Positions 21,534 to 32,435 of a stretch of 64,000 nucleotides of DNA are shown here, piece by piece (position 1 is the first letter of the stretch; every line of letters starts with the position of its first letter). The stretch covers positions 864,823 through 928,822 of the forward strand of contig JAJVDF010000249.1 in NCBI GenBank assembly GCA_022410635.1, written 5' to 3'. The notes beneath the pieces were generated by a model. The model was given only the letters and a program-made list of their open reading frames with translations. It searched no databases and was not told the DNA's origin. Both the position numbers and the translations under genes were made by a program. Origin of the DNA: Tretioscincus oriximinensis (lineage: Eukaryota; Chordata; Lepidosauria; Squamata; Gymnophthalmidae).

Positions 21534-21602
21534 TTATCATCATTATTATCATTATCATCATCGTCGTCGTCGTCATCGTTGTTGTTGTTGTTGTTGTTGT
21601 TA
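21433..21602 (+). repeat. composite trinucleotide tail of SINE C
   Basis: Starts as CTTCTC, then (CAT)n, (CGT)n, (ATT)n, (CGT)n and finally (GTT)n. It derives from the pyrimidine tail of the preceding SINE by serial unit change. The Val/Ile/Leu or Asn/Asp/Thr frames over it are artefacts. Confidence 0.9.
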
Positions 21603-22482
21603 AGTGCAAGGAAACAGTGCATCAAAAACCAAACATTTGTGTCTGCGATTTCCGTAGATTTATTTGAACATGGCTGAAATATATGACTGAACTAATATGA
21701 GGCCAGGTATTTTCACACTTGTCTGAACTATTTGCCAATGTAGCTTTAAACCTTTCTAAAACAAATGAGTCTTTTTATGTTAACTTTTATATGCCTGCCA
21801 TTCCAGCTGCAAAGAAAGCCAATTTAAAAAATAAATATAAACCCCCAAACCCTTATTCTCTGTAACTTGCAATAGTAAATCTAACTGAGAACAAAGTTTG
21901 AAGTATCAACCCAACAAGTCCAACACACAAGTAAATATTTCTGTCCACCACCTTTGAGAAGAGACTTAACGAGTGTTTGCTGCCATGAATTCCTTATTAC
22001 GACTTACCGCTAGTTTCTGAATAACGAAAACAGAAGCTTAGTGCTTTGATCATGCATTGATTATGGAAACAGGCATTTGAGGACAGCAAGGTAGCTTGGG
22101 CATGAATAAGACTGACAGATTTACTATTNCATGAGCTTCTGTGGATTGGAACCCAATTTCTCTAATGCGTGAAGTGTGTTATCTGCAGCCAGCAGATTTA
22201 TACTTGAGTATTTGGGGGCAAAAAATAATAAAAAACGTGTGTGTGCTAATCTTTCAAAATGCTGTGTTTGAAGAAGCTGAGATAAACAAGCATGTTTCAT
22301 CTTTCCAACAGAAGACTAGACGGGGGATGTGACCCACCCTCTAAAAATACCTGGAGGAGTCAACCTGTTGCCTGTCATCCCACATTGCTGGACACAAAGA
22401 GCTTAAATTACATCGAGACAGATCTAGCTGATCATTGGAGGGGTGGAAGACAGTAAGAATAGCATGCTTGTGAGATCCAATT
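21603..22482. other. no recognisable gene or repeat
   Basis: AT-rich; nothing is recognised. A 63-codon frame at 22141 has no recognisable similarity. Confidence 0.5.
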
Positions 22483-22556
22483 CTTGGAATGGATAGATAG
22501 ACAAACAGATAGACAGGGAGATAATAGATGATGGCTGGACAGGCAGGCAGGCAGAC

Positions 22557-22591
<35 letters not shown>

Positions 22592-22593
22592 GG

Positions 22594-22645
<52 letters not shown>

Positions 22646-22817
22646 GAGAGAGAGGTAGAGAGAGAGAGAGAGAGATAGAGAGAGAGAGAGGTAGATAGAG
22701 AGGTAGATAGATAGATAAAGAGGTAGATAGATAGAGAAGTAGATAGAGAGGTAGACAGGCAGGCAGGCAGAGATAGATAGATAGAGAGGTAGATAGATAG
22801 ATAGAGAGGTAGAGAGG

Positions 22818-22851
<34 letters not shown>
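22483..22851. repeat. GATA/GACA/GA compound (Bkm-type) microsatellite
   Basis: Interleaved (GATA)n, (GACA)n at 22555-22590, (GA)n and (GGCA)n runs. GATA plus GACA together define Bkm-type repeats, first described from a snake sex chromosome. Tyr/Leu/Ser frames across it are artefacts. Confidence 0.95.
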
Positions 22852-23186
22852 CAGGGCTTTTTTTGTGACGGAACGCACCGGAACGCAGTTCCGGCACCTT
22901 TTATTTAGGCGGGGTGGGGATGCGGGGGGGCAGGGGGAGCGTGCGGGCGGGGGGGGCGGGTATGAGCGGTGGTCGCCTCCGCTCCCCCGCCCCCCCGCCT
23001 AAATAAAAGGTGCCGGTACTGCTGCGTTGGCCGCCGGCGAGGGGGGCGTGGCCCCCCGCCCCCCCACCCGCTCGCCCCCCACCCGCTCGCCCCCCACCCG
23101 CTTGCCCCCCCGCCCGCTCGCCCCCCCCCCCGCCCCCCGCCGCCGGTGTTAGTTCCGGCACCTTTTGTTCTGGAAAAAAAGCACTG
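22852..23186. mobile_element. GC-rich hAT-type MITE inside GATA repeats
   Basis: 335 bp bounded by CAGGGCTTTTTTT and its inverse AAAAAAAGCACTG. Flanks are GATAGATA on both sides, consistent with an 8-bp duplication but untestable inside GATA repeats. Subterminal arms CCGGCACCTTTTATTTAGGC (22891) and GCCTAAATAAAAGGTGCCGG (22997) are inverted. The interior is extremely GC-rich. Confidence 0.85.
23061..23140. repeat. C-rich 16-bp minisatellite, G4-prone
   Basis: About four to five units of CCCCCCACCCGCTCGC with small changes. The minus strand is G-run rich, and a G-run block on the plus strand lies at 22908-22968. Both satisfy simple G-quadruplex patterns. Confidence 0.85.
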
Positions 23187-23260
<74 letters not shown>

Positions 23261-23323
23261 GAGGCAGATAGAGAGGCAGATAGAGAGGTAGACAGGCAGG
23301 CAGACAGTTAATTAGATAGATAG
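23187..23323. repeat. (GATA)n, continuation
   Basis: Long perfect (GATA)n to about 23260, then GAGGCAGATA and GGCAGGCAGACA variants. It is the other half of the array split by the 335-bp MITE. Confidence 0.95.
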
Positions 23324-23331
23324 ATAACCCA

Positions 23332-23497
23332 TAGGATTATCAGGAAAAAAACCCAGGATAGGACTGAGGCATCTTTAATGGTTGTAAAAAAGAAGCCATT
23401 TCAGCAAGTGCAGCTTATAAATACCTACTGACATTTCCTCATTTACACACCCATTAAAGATACAGCACCCTTGTTCTGCTTGTGTCTGGTAACCCTA
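23332..23497. mobile_element. hAT-type MITE, family G, with 8-bp TSD
   Basis: 166 bp with ends TAGGATTATCAG and (inverted) TAGGGTTACCAG. It is flanked by a perfect ATAACCCA duplication at 23324-23331 and 23498-23505. Inner arms CATCTTTAATGG and CCATTAAAGATAC are inverted. Relatives are at 40554-40733 and 27785-27875. Confidence 0.8.
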
Positions 23498-23505
23498 ATA
23501 ACCCA

Positions 23506-24903
23506 TCAATGTAAGTGTACTCTCACACAGCCCATTTCAAATTCTTCATTTTTCCATTTGTTTCATCATTTCATCTGAGTGTAGTTCAAAGGCCTGCCCA
23601 CCTGGCTTTGTGAAACCTGTGGGAACTCCCTCATCAGGCAGATTTGGATAACCTTTTTTCACGTCTCTCCCCAGGTTCCCAAATTAACTTTGTTTGCTTT
23701 CAGGAAGGGCATGATGGCTTAGGTTGGCACACCATGCCACACGTCAGTGTTCACGGGGACAGGTTAAGCTAAGAGAAAAGGGATAGGAAAGGTCAGCAGC
23801 CAGCATACTTGCAAATATAGGGATGAGAAATGGAGTGCAGTGTCTTGACTGGGAAAGAATACACGCACTTTTAGTTTATAATCTTGAAATGTCAATAAAT
23901 GAAAGACGGTCGTGCACGAAAGCAAATATCAAATGTTATTTCAAGATGTGATATCATACACTAGGTAATACCAGCTCTCTAGTGAAATCAATTAGAGGTT
24001 GGGAGCATTTTAATTTATGGCAAACGTAATCCTATGCAATTCCCTACAACACACANATACACGATCGGTAGAGCACATCTGGAAAGCAGCAGTACAGCCA
24101 AAGTGTTTGAAAGTCAACGTACTGCTTGCTTTTGACATTTGTCATACACAGTAAATTGCTCTTTGATCTGAGGTAGAAGAGAGCACTTCTACATTGGATC
24201 AAAGACGGATTGGCTGCAAATAATGAATGTTTAAAAGCAAGTGAAAAAAAGAATTGCCATTCTATTCTTCTACTGCAACCCAGATGCCTGATACTGCCCA
24301 GATGTTCCTGTGTCACACTACATAGCCAGTTATGGCTATAGGAAAATCTGCACATTTTTAGGAAGCCTGCCTCCTGAACATCTTCTTCAAAGGTGAGATT
24401 TGCCCTTTTTAATCTATAGTTAGCCCACGTGTGACTTCAACAACGAATATTTTTTATGGTTCGTGACAGAGTTGGGGCTAATTTTGCATTCTGCTCCATT
24501 AGAACTCAAGAAATATTAACTCTTTCCCAGCCCTTGAAGTTAGTTGTGAGTTTTTTTCTCAACTTGCACATTTGAACTTGGTTGACTATGGAATGGGACG
24601 GTTCTTGGTATTTGAAAGGTTCTTGGTCTTTGAAATTTTCAGTTTTGTTATTGGTCCATTTCAACCTAAAGAGGCTTAGACCTCATGGATCATCCAGCAT
24701 GGAATGGTTTATATAATCAGTTGTGGACAAGGTAGGCCACTGTCTTCATCTGCTCGATGGATCAAACAGCTTACTAAAAAGTATAGCTTTTCCATCCATT
24801 AAAATTGGGGGTTTTCTATTTTTTATGCATCCGTTTAACTTACAACAGAATGAAACCATCAAATTTGGGTACAAGACAGAGTTTGGAAATATGTTTCGAA
24901 AAG
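23506..24903. other. no recognisable gene or repeat
   Basis: 1.4 kb without a supported gene or repeat. Frames are short and one (24044-24355, minus) holds an ambiguous base. Confidence 0.5.
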
Positions 24904-25115
24904 TAGGCTGACCAGATGACCCCTTTTGTGGAGGGGTTGGAAACCCATTNTGGGGTGCCTCCCAGTTTTTTCTGAGGAAAATATTTTCAAAAACAGTTTT
25001 TTTTTCAATTTGCTTTTGTTTTTTATTTTTTATTTTCTCAGAAAAAAATGGGAGGTACCCCAAAAACGGATTTTCAACACACACACACCCAACAAGAAGC
25101 CATCTGGTCAGCCTA
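24904..25115 (+). mobile_element. palindromic hAT-like MITE, copy 3
   Basis: 212 bp. Flanks CGAAAAG and TGAAAACAG suggest a decayed target duplication. In the right arm the usual GGGGTCA has become an ACACACACCC stretch, so pairing there is reduced. Confidence 0.9.
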
Positions 25116-25422
25116 TGAAAACAGAACTATCAAGGCATGTTTTATTCTTCGCAAGCTTCAGCTACTTCTTTCAAAATCAGCTGCTTTTTGTAATTTAAAG
25201 GAGAAATCTGACAAATTCTGTCTGTTGCAAACTTTTCATAATATTAATCATTTCATATCATAGCTTTATCACTTTGCAAACTTTTGGATAGGAATTCATT
25301 TTGTTTTAAAATAAAAACAGTCAACATATTTTTTGTTATTTACACATTTTCTTCAACATGATATATTTTTGATGCTTTGTTTTCTAATGTGCTTCTTACC
25401 CGTTCAATGCATCTTTATCTGT
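25116..25422. other. no recognisable gene or repeat
   Basis: AT-rich spacer between two related MITEs. Confidence 0.5.
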
Positions 25423-25429
25423 TCTCAGA

Positions 25430-25973
25430 TAGGCTGACCAGATGCCCCTTTTTGGGGGGGAACCCGGTTTTGGGGTGTCTACCTGCCTCCCGGAGGGGGG
25501 GGCATTTCCCCAGTTTTTGCTGAGGAAAAAAAAAATAAAAATTTTTTTTTAATTTTTTTTTAAAATATCACAATCGGGGACTCTGGTGTTTGAGACCAGC
25601 TCCTGAAANCACCCTCCCCTCAGTAAAAATAAAAATTCTCACACACTTCAAAACTTTCTCACACACCTAAAAAAATTATTATTTTTTTTNAAAAAAATGT
25701 TGCACCACCACTAAGGGGTTCTGGCAACTGGGGCCAGTTTCTGAAGGCACCTTCCTCTCTGTAAAAAAANTTAAAAATTCTGATGTACTCCAAAAATTCT
25801 CAGTTTAAAAATTCTCGCACATTTAAAAAAATTCTCACATGCTTCACCGATTTCTCGGGCTGGAATTTTGGAAGGGAATGCGTGTTGGTGGGTAATTTTC
25901 ATATTTATGAATATGCAAATTAGCATTAATATTAATTACCCCGGTTTGGGTCTCAGAAAATCTGGTCAGTCTA
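25430..25973 (+). mobile_element. longer relative of the palindromic MITE (copy 4)
   Basis: 544 bp with ends TAGGCTGACCAGATG and TCTGGTCAGTCTA, flanked by TCTCAGA at 25423-25429 and 25974-25980. The left 90 bp resemble the palindromic arm. The interior then differs: two diverged tandem blocks (about 25566-25660 and 25700-25830) share a TCTGG...CCAG...TTTCTGAAGGCACC-like core and CTCACACAC stretches. The right 30 bp return to arm sequence. No coding potential is visible. Confidence 0.8.
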
Positions 25974-26211
25974 TCTCAGAAGAATCCCTTCTTTGTATAA
26001 TATGGGTCTGCACTTCATAGGGACAGGTAACGAAAAGCAAATGTTTTAAACATGAGAAGAGAAAAACAAGTGCAAAATATAACACATTGCTAGATTTTCT
26101 TAAAAGAGTAATTACTACTGTTCTCAACTGTGTATGACTGTTGGTTTATAAAGATACAACTCTCTTTTCAAGTAATGGGGTCACAGTTCACCATAAAGTA
26201 AGAGTTACATA

Positions 26212-26893
26212 AGAACATAAGAACATAAGAAGAGCCATACTGGATCAGGCCACAGCCCATCAAGTCCAGCATTCTGTGTCACACAGAGGCCCAACAGATG
26301 CACCTGGGCAACCTGAACAGAGGAAAGCAAAATATGCTGCTCCTGTTCGTGACTCCCTGCAAATGGTATTTCAAGAGTCCTTCCTGTTGCTCCATCCCGG
26401 AGGCTACATCCAGACAACTATCTTAGTATCCATTTATACCCTTAGTGTCCATAAACCTGTCTAGTCCTGTCTTGAAACTATCCAAGCTGTTAGCTACCAC
26501 TACCTCTTCAGGAAGTAAATTCCACAGGCCGATGACCCTCTGGGTGAAAAAATACTTTCCTTTGTCTGTTCTCACTTTTCTACCCAACAGTTTTAAGGAG
26601 GGCCCTCTGGTCCTTGTGTTGTGTGATAGAGAAAACATTTTTTCTCTATTCACCCTGTCAATCCCATGCATGTACACTTCAATCAGATCACCCCTCAAAC
26701 GTCTCCTTTCAAGGCTGAAGAGGCCCAAACGTTGCAGCCTTGCTTTGTAAGGGAGGTGCTCCAGACCCTTGATCATTTTTGTTGCCCTTTTCTGCACTTT
26801 CTCCAGTTCCAAAATATCTCTCTTGAGATGTGGTGACCAGAATTGAACACAGTATTCCAAATGTGACCTCACCACAGATTTATAAAGAGGCAA
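26212..26893 (-). mobile_element. CR1-like LINE (family B), longest uninterrupted copy
   Basis: A 156-codon open frame (26893 to 26423) encodes the ORF2 C-terminus: [97 protein letters not shown]. The block order is that of CR1 ORF2 after the RT core. An in-frame loss removes the Lys-Ile pair in the VYKIMHGM-type segment. The 3' UTR and CTTATGTT 8-mers run to 26212. Confidence 0.95.
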
Positions 26894-27449
26894 AACCTAA
26901 AAACTGGAATAGAACTGTGGCATTTGCCTGGTTTGAGGCCTATGTTTTATTTACAGGCCTGAGGTTTGTATATTGTTTCTGTGATTTCACCCAGAGGGGA
27001 GAAGGGAGGCTGAGCCCAGGGCAAGGGGAGGGGGTTTCCCTCTGACCAGTTGGGAGGGGGGAAACCCTGTTGTGAGCGGCCAATCAGGAGGCAGGCTGGG
27101 TCTATAAAGCTGACTCTGCCCACTGATTGAGGCCCTTCTTCTTCTGAGAACTTGGAGTGTGTGAAAGCTCTAAGTGAGCGGGGGGGGGGGAGGAGGAGGT
27201 CCATCTCAGGGCATCCTGGCTTGTGGTGAGCAGGATTGAGGGACGTAATGAGTGTGAAGGCTGTGTATAAAGTCTTCACTCCCCTGTGTGTGGGGAAAAG
27301 GGGGCCTTCCTTGAGCTTGGCAGCACAGGATAGACAAGTGCCCTGTAGCTGCCTGAGGTCTGTGTTGGGTCCTTGCAGCTTAGGTTGGCTTCAACAGCTA
27401 AGGCCNGCTGGGCAACCTGCAGTTTTGGGCAGCATACAGGCCCCTCCAG
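26894..27449. promoter_or_regulatory. GC-rich promoter-like segment (unassigned)
   Basis: A G-rich, locally GC-rich stretch with a CCAAT box (GGCCAATCAGG, 27078-27088) followed about 20 bp later by a TATA-like CTATAAAGC (27102-27110). Such spacing occurs in LTR U3 regions and in some cellular promoters. No LTR pair, primer-binding site or downstream gene is visible, so the role is open. Confidence 0.25.
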
Positions 27450-27642
27450 TAGGCTGACCAGATGACCCCTTGGGGNGTGTGTGTGGGGTGCTTCCCAGTT
27501 TTTTCTGAGGACATTTTTTTTCAAAAAAAAGATTTTTAAAATTTCTTTTTGTTTTTTTATTTGTTTTTCCTCAGAAAAAAATGGGATGCACCCNAAAAAT
27601 GGGTTTTCAAACCCCNCCAAAAGAGGTCATCTGCTCAGCCTA
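27450..27642 (+). mobile_element. palindromic hAT-like MITE, copy 5
   Basis: 193 bp. Flanks CTCCAG and CACCAG may be a decayed duplication. The right arm reads CTGCTCAGCCTA, one change from the usual CTGGTCAGCCTA. Confidence 0.9.
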
Positions 27643-27784
27643 CACCAGGCACTCAGGTAGAGCGGTGGCTTGGGGTGGGGTGGATGCCCCAAGAACTATG
27701 CAGCTTTAATGAGTATAAAAAAAGTCTCTCCCATCCTATCCCGTCCCCCCATCCCCCTGTCTCCCCGCCCCACCCCACCCCGGC

Positions 27785-27875
27785 CCCCAGATGCTGCATG
27801 TATTATAAGCTGCACTTGGTAAAAAATCCTCTTTCCCCATTAAAGGTATAAAACTCTATCCCAGTTTTTAGGTCA
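27785..27875 (-). mobile_element. hAT-type MITE, family G fragment
   Basis: TATTATAAGCTGCACTTGG, then CCATTAAAGGTATAAA and TATCCCAG, matching the inverse complement of 40570-40655 and 23344-23420. The left terminus is missing. Confidence 0.55.
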
Positions 27876-28663
27876 TTTTTACAGGCCATTTGACTGTCAA
27901 AAATAGCATTTTCTGTCTACATTGTTATATGGATGTGGTCACACACCCTCTTTTAAAGCATTCTTGAAGAAATGCACTAAAAGTCAGAAAAACAACAGAG
28001 AAAATGTTTCCTTTTTCTGGTTTACAATCCAGTTCTTCAATACTGAGGATGGCTTAAAAGGACATGTGCAGCCTATGTTGGGAATATATTTAACTTGAAA
28101 ATCAGACTTCATAATCATGCATCATTCATGCGATTCCTTTTCAGTGAGTGATCACAGCAAAAATGAAAGTCTGCATTTAAGAAAATATAGTTAAAGTATC
28201 GTTCTCGAATGAAAGTGAATGGAAGTCTAAACAAAACATTGCTTGGACCCTGAACAACTGCTGGTGATCAAGGAAAATTGACAAGTCTCTCACCATACTG
28301 CATTTTTTTTNNAAAAAATCAACTAACCATCTGGTGCCTTTCTACATGGTGATATGTATAATATTTACCATAGCCAGTCTTGCATAAGGCAGAAGAACGT
28401 AAATGCTCTTAAGAGCGTTAAGGGAAAGCATGATTGCTATCTAAATAATTAGCAGCTGGAGCAACATAGGATGGAAGAGTATGAAATGCAAAGTCTCAAT
28501 TCAAGACTTACCTCATCATGAACTCATTATGTGCTTTGAAGCAAATAAGATCAGAGCCAGCACGAAACTTTGTTGGGCAGATGCTACATCACTGCTCAAG
28601 TTTTTGCCCTGATCCCTCAACCTGTGATCTAATGTGTGCTAAAGTTACTCTAAGGAGCAGATT
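27876..28663. other. no recognisable gene or repeat
   Basis: AT-rich, with a two-base ambiguity inside a T/A run at 28311-28312. Nothing is recognised. Confidence 0.5.
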
Positions 28664-28922
28664 TCAGAGAAATAGCCGTGTTAGTCTAGTAGAAAGTCCA
28701 GCAAAGGAGTTAGTAGCCCTTTGAGATAAACTGAGAAAAGTGGGTGGCATAAGCTTTCGTAGACACGTCTACTTCTTGAGCTACAGAAGAAGTAGACGTG
28801 TCTACGAAGGCTTATGCCACTCACTTTTCTCAAGATGCATCTGAAGAATTCAACGTGTCAAGATGCATCTGAAGAAGTAGATGTGTCTACGAAAGCTTAT
28901 GCCACACACTTTTTTCAAGATG
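28664..28922. repeat. family D repeat with large hairpin
   Basis: AGCCGTGTTAGTCTAGTAG begins the recognisable family. It is followed by GCATAAGCTTTCGTAGAC and then by inverted and direct duplications of the same segment. Arms 28732-28777 and 28787-28832 (46 bp, about two mismatches) form a hairpin with a 9-nt spacer. A further direct copy of the right part lies at 28861-28915. Confidence 0.8.
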
Positions 28923-28924
28923 CA

Positions 28925-29500
28925 TCAGGCCAGATAGGACCACAGCCCATCTAGTCCAGCCTTCTGTCTCACCCGGAGGCCCACCAGATGCCCCTGGGCA
29001 GCCTGAACAGAGGAAAGCAAAATATGCACCTGTTCATGACTCCCTGGAAAATGGCATTTCAGGTGTCCTGCCTGTTGCTCCATTCCAGAGTNGGCATCCA
29101 GGCATGCATCCTAGTACCCATTTATACCCTTGGTGTCCATAAACCTGTCTAGTCCTGTCTTGAAGCTATCCAAGGTGTTAGCTACCACTACCTCTTCAGG
29201 AAGGAAATTCCACAGGCCGATGACCCTCTGGGTGAAAAAATACTTTCCTTTGTCTGTTCTCATAAATTTCAAGGAGTGCCCTCTGGTCATTGTGTTGTGT
29301 GATAGAGAAAACATTTTTCTCTATTCACCCTATCCATCCCAGGCATGATTTTGTACACTTCAATCAGATCACTTCTCAAACATTGCCTTTCGAGGCTGAA
29401 GAGGCCCAGACGTTGCAGTCTGACTTCATAAGGGAGGTGCTCCAGACCCTTGAACATTTTTGTTGCCCTTTTCTGTACCTTCTCTAGTTCCACAACTAGA
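28925..29500 (-). mobile_element. CR1-like LINE (family B)
   Basis: The 3' 8-mers are lost and the copy starts within the UTR next to the family D repeat. ORF2 C-terminal codons are readable ([34 protein letters not shown]). A deletion removes about 12 codons between SLKF and RTDKGKY compared with 26212-26893. Confidence 0.9.
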
Positions 29501-29870
29501 TGTGTATAGGGTCTGTTTATAATATTCTGAATCATTGGGGCTCTAATTTGCTTCACCTATTTCAAAGATATACATCCANACCTTTTTGTGATTTGCTTTT
29601 CACTGTGACAGACAAGTAATGACCATCTTAAACAGGATTTATATGGAGCCCTAGTAGCATTATGGGTTCCACTCCACCATTGTTGCAAACACCAGATGTA
29701 CCTTGGTGTGCTTCCTTCAGTTGTATAGACTATGAACATAGGAAATATTGTTAATAAAACTAGTCCCAGACATAATATGTTAAAGTCAGGGGATGAAAAA
29801 TACCTGGATGTGATATATGCAAAACAAGGAATGACAGCAAACCATCTATTTTACAAAGAGAGCTGCAAAG
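29501..29870. other. no recognisable gene or repeat
   Basis: Short frames only. Confidence 0.5.
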
Positions 29871-30090
29871 AGAGCCAGTTTGGTGTAGTGGTTAGAGTGT
29901 AGGACTCTTATCTGGTAGTCTCCTGGTTCGATTCCCCACTCCTCCATGAAGCCAGCTGTGTGACCTTGGGCCAGTCAAAGTTCTTTGAACTCTCTCAGTC
30001 ACACCTACTCCACAGGGTGTCTGTTGTGAAGAAAGCAAGAAAAGCTATGTGCACCCCCTATGGTAGGCCGCCCTGAGACCTTAATAAATA
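29871..30090 (+). mobile_element. SINE family A, full length
   Basis: The only complete plus-strand copy. AGAGCCAGTTTGGTGTAGTG, A-box TAGTGGTTAGAGTG (29886-29899) and B-box GGTTCGATTCC (29925-29935). The 3' tail GCCGCCCTGAGACC runs into TTAATAAATA. Upstream sequence AAAGAGAGCTGC is partly repeated at the junction. Confidence 0.9.
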
Positions 30091-30194
30091 GATTACTCTT
30101 CACAATAAGAACTGCTATTACGTAGAACGTTCCCCAGACTTTCCATGGAACTCAGTGTTGACCACCTTGCTAAACCAACATAGGTTCAAAATTT

Positions 30195-30270
30195 ATTTGA
30201 AGAAGAAAAAGAAAAAGAAAAAAGAAAAAAGAAAAAGGAGAAGGAAAAGGAGAAGGAAAAGGAGAAGAAG
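30195..30270. repeat. GAAAAA/GGAGAA purine microsatellite
   Basis: GAAAAA-type units change to AAGGAGAAGGA units. It follows SINE A at a distance of about 100 bp. Confidence 0.9.
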
Positions 30271-30439
30271 ACTGATAATGTGAGCTAAGGCCCTACAAGG
30301 GGTGATCTAATCTACAAATAGTGAGATGGGAATAAAGGTCCCTTAATGTATCTCAGGACTCCTCAGAAGCCAAAATAGATTTCCTAAGTTTGTGGCTTTT
30401 CATTAAACAAGTGAATTCACATGTTACAACTACAATATC

Positions 30440-30535
30440 TACTAAGGATCTTGTAGCGCCTTATAGACTAACAAGAAAAACATAAGCAGCATGAACTTTC
30501 GCAGATAAGTCTACTTCTTCAGATGCTAAGGAACG
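30440..30535. repeat. family D repeat fragment
   Basis: GATCTTGTAGCGCCTTATAG, ACTAACAAGAAAAACATAAG and TCTACTTCTTCAGATGC follow the order of the family D repeat. Only one part of the element is present. Confidence 0.6.
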
Positions 30536-30561
30536 ATTACCTAGGGACAGACTAACTATAT

Positions 30562-30911
30562 CAGTGGCGGCTGGCCACTGGGTTCATGGGGTTCGGCGAA
30601 CACTCGGAGATTAAAATCAATGATACAATCTCCTTTCATAGAGGAACTGCCAAAAAATCAAAAAGCTCCAGGCAGCTTTTTTAATTGACAAAAGGGGTCG
30701 CCAATCCCTGAACCAATGGGAAGGCTCCCTAGGAGGGACTACAGTCTCTCTCTCGGTTTCGGTAGAGGTGCCATTTTGTATTGACATTCCACTTGCGGAC
30801 TGAGAGAGAGACTGGCAAGTGCCTGAATGTGACTCCTCCCATCCGCTTTCCTACCTTTGCCGAGGCTGGAGGAACCTGCGCCCCAACCTCAAATTGCACC
30901 AGCTGGCACTG
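30562..30911. mobile_element. candidate hAT (Tip100-like) MITE
   Basis: Begins CAGTGGCGGCTGGCC, close to the CAGTGGCGGCT terminus typical of Tip100-group hATs. A weak inverse, CCAGCTGGCACTG, ends at 30911. Flanking 8-mers do not match, so the right boundary is tentative. There is no coding sequence. Confidence 0.4.
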
Positions 30912-32128
30912 ATACCGATCTGTGTGCTGTAAATCAGAGCAGANCTGTGAATATCTCGAGGGCAAGTACCAGCTTAATCACTTTCGCACCTTTATATTTC
31001 CGTTGCTTATTTCTAGATAGTCTTTTCCTAGGCAGTTGTTTCCTTTAATCTAAGCAAACTGTCCTCTAAAACTCTGTTTTATCAAAGTGCATAAAACAAA
31101 ACACTGTTATAAAATATGTCACCAGCTGAACTAGTGGACACTTAAAATTAGAGGTTCAAAAGTGTCTTAGTGGTGGTTAGAGATACATGGACTATAATGG
31201 CAGGGAAGGAACAACTCATTCAGGGACTCTAATACACTATAATTCCTTGCAAGAGCAATTCTTGTTTTATTCTTATGTTTAGCGCTTATCNTGGATTGCA
31301 GAGGAAAGATTTCTGAAGCCAACTGGTTCCTGAAACCACCATTTCTGCCTATGGAGCATTACTAAGGTTGCATTCATTCCCATGATATTACTCAGCCACG
31401 AAGCCTTGGGGACTGTAGCTGCTGCACAGGCTGAAACTGTTTATATATCTTGTCCACCAGGAATTTCAGCCTCTGCTCTCTTTGTGGTGTGAAATGAAAA
31501 CATCCAGCTGTCCTACATTCTGGTGAACATCCGTGCAATTAGAACTAAGCGAGAACGTATATATTTGGCAAGATCCCGACTGATTGTGAATATATTGATT
31601 TTAAGTGAAATTTATATTACAGTTTCGTTTTGTCAAAAAATGAAAAGCAGCTCTATTGGGGAGGCACCAAAGGTTTCCAAAGTACCTGAAAATAGTTAAT
31701 TGGACTACTAGGGAAGGTGTCCTTCATTCCTAAAAAGAGAATGGATAAACCTTTGGAAATCATGCTGCCTTTCTTGGTAAATGTCTTCAAAATTTATCAG
31801 ACACAATGGCTTCTGCCAAATTGAATTTTTAAAGAAACGAAACCCTATGTATTCTTTGATGAATCACACAGAACACCAATAAGAAATAACACGTACGGTA
31901 CATCTTCTTTCTCCCCCCACGCCCAGGATGAAAGATGCAAAAGGAAATTCTAGAGAGAAAAGTAAGGTTCTTACTCATGAGTAAAAAATCCAAATGCTTC
32001 TATATATTTTCTGTGCAAACCTGGGACATAAAGTTCTGCTACACCCATCTATTCCTAAACTTCTACTTTCTGAGGATATTTCTGCACTCACTTCTCCTCC
32101 ATGGTTCAAAAAAGTGAATTTGGATCAG
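30912..32128. other. no recognisable gene or repeat
   Basis: 1.2 kb, AT-rich, short frames; nothing is recognised. Confidence 0.5.
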
Positions 32129-32435
32129 ATGAAGAAGAAGAACTTGGTTCTTATACCCTGCTTTTCTCACCTTTCAAAGGGACTCAAAGTGGCTTACAAG
32201 GATATATTTTGCCCAAAGGCTCACATTCTATCTCCCCCACCAGGCTGTGGTGATTCCCATGTATCTACTTGCAGTCAGTTTCAATTTCTTGCGAGTCTTG
32301 CTTTCGAATAGCTGGGTTGGCTAGAGCTACAGGCTAGTGGAAGGTGCTCACTCCTCCCTACGTNCGACACAGGGCCTACAAACCCCATCTCCCAGATGAG
32401 AAACAGTTTCGTGAGCAACTGAGCCATTCATGCCA
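32129..32435 (-). mobile_element. SINE family C, full length
   Basis: The inverted (TTC)n tail at 32129-32140 is followed by GGTTCTTATACCCTGCTTTT and AAGGGACTCAAAGTGG. The inverted tRNA-like head closes it, with CTGAGCCATTCATGCC at the end. B-box-like region around 32375-32390. Confidence 0.9.

Noticed and set aside
21402..21677. Val/Ile-rich frame
   Set aside because: Composite trinucleotide repeat.
22424..22897. 148-157 residue Ser/Leu/Tyr frames
   Set aside because: GATA/GACA microsatellite translated in two frames.
26894..27449. Solo LTR of an endogenous retrovirus
   Set aside because: No TG...CA boundaries, target duplication, polyadenylation signal order or second LTR could be established. 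Kept only as a promoter-like segment.
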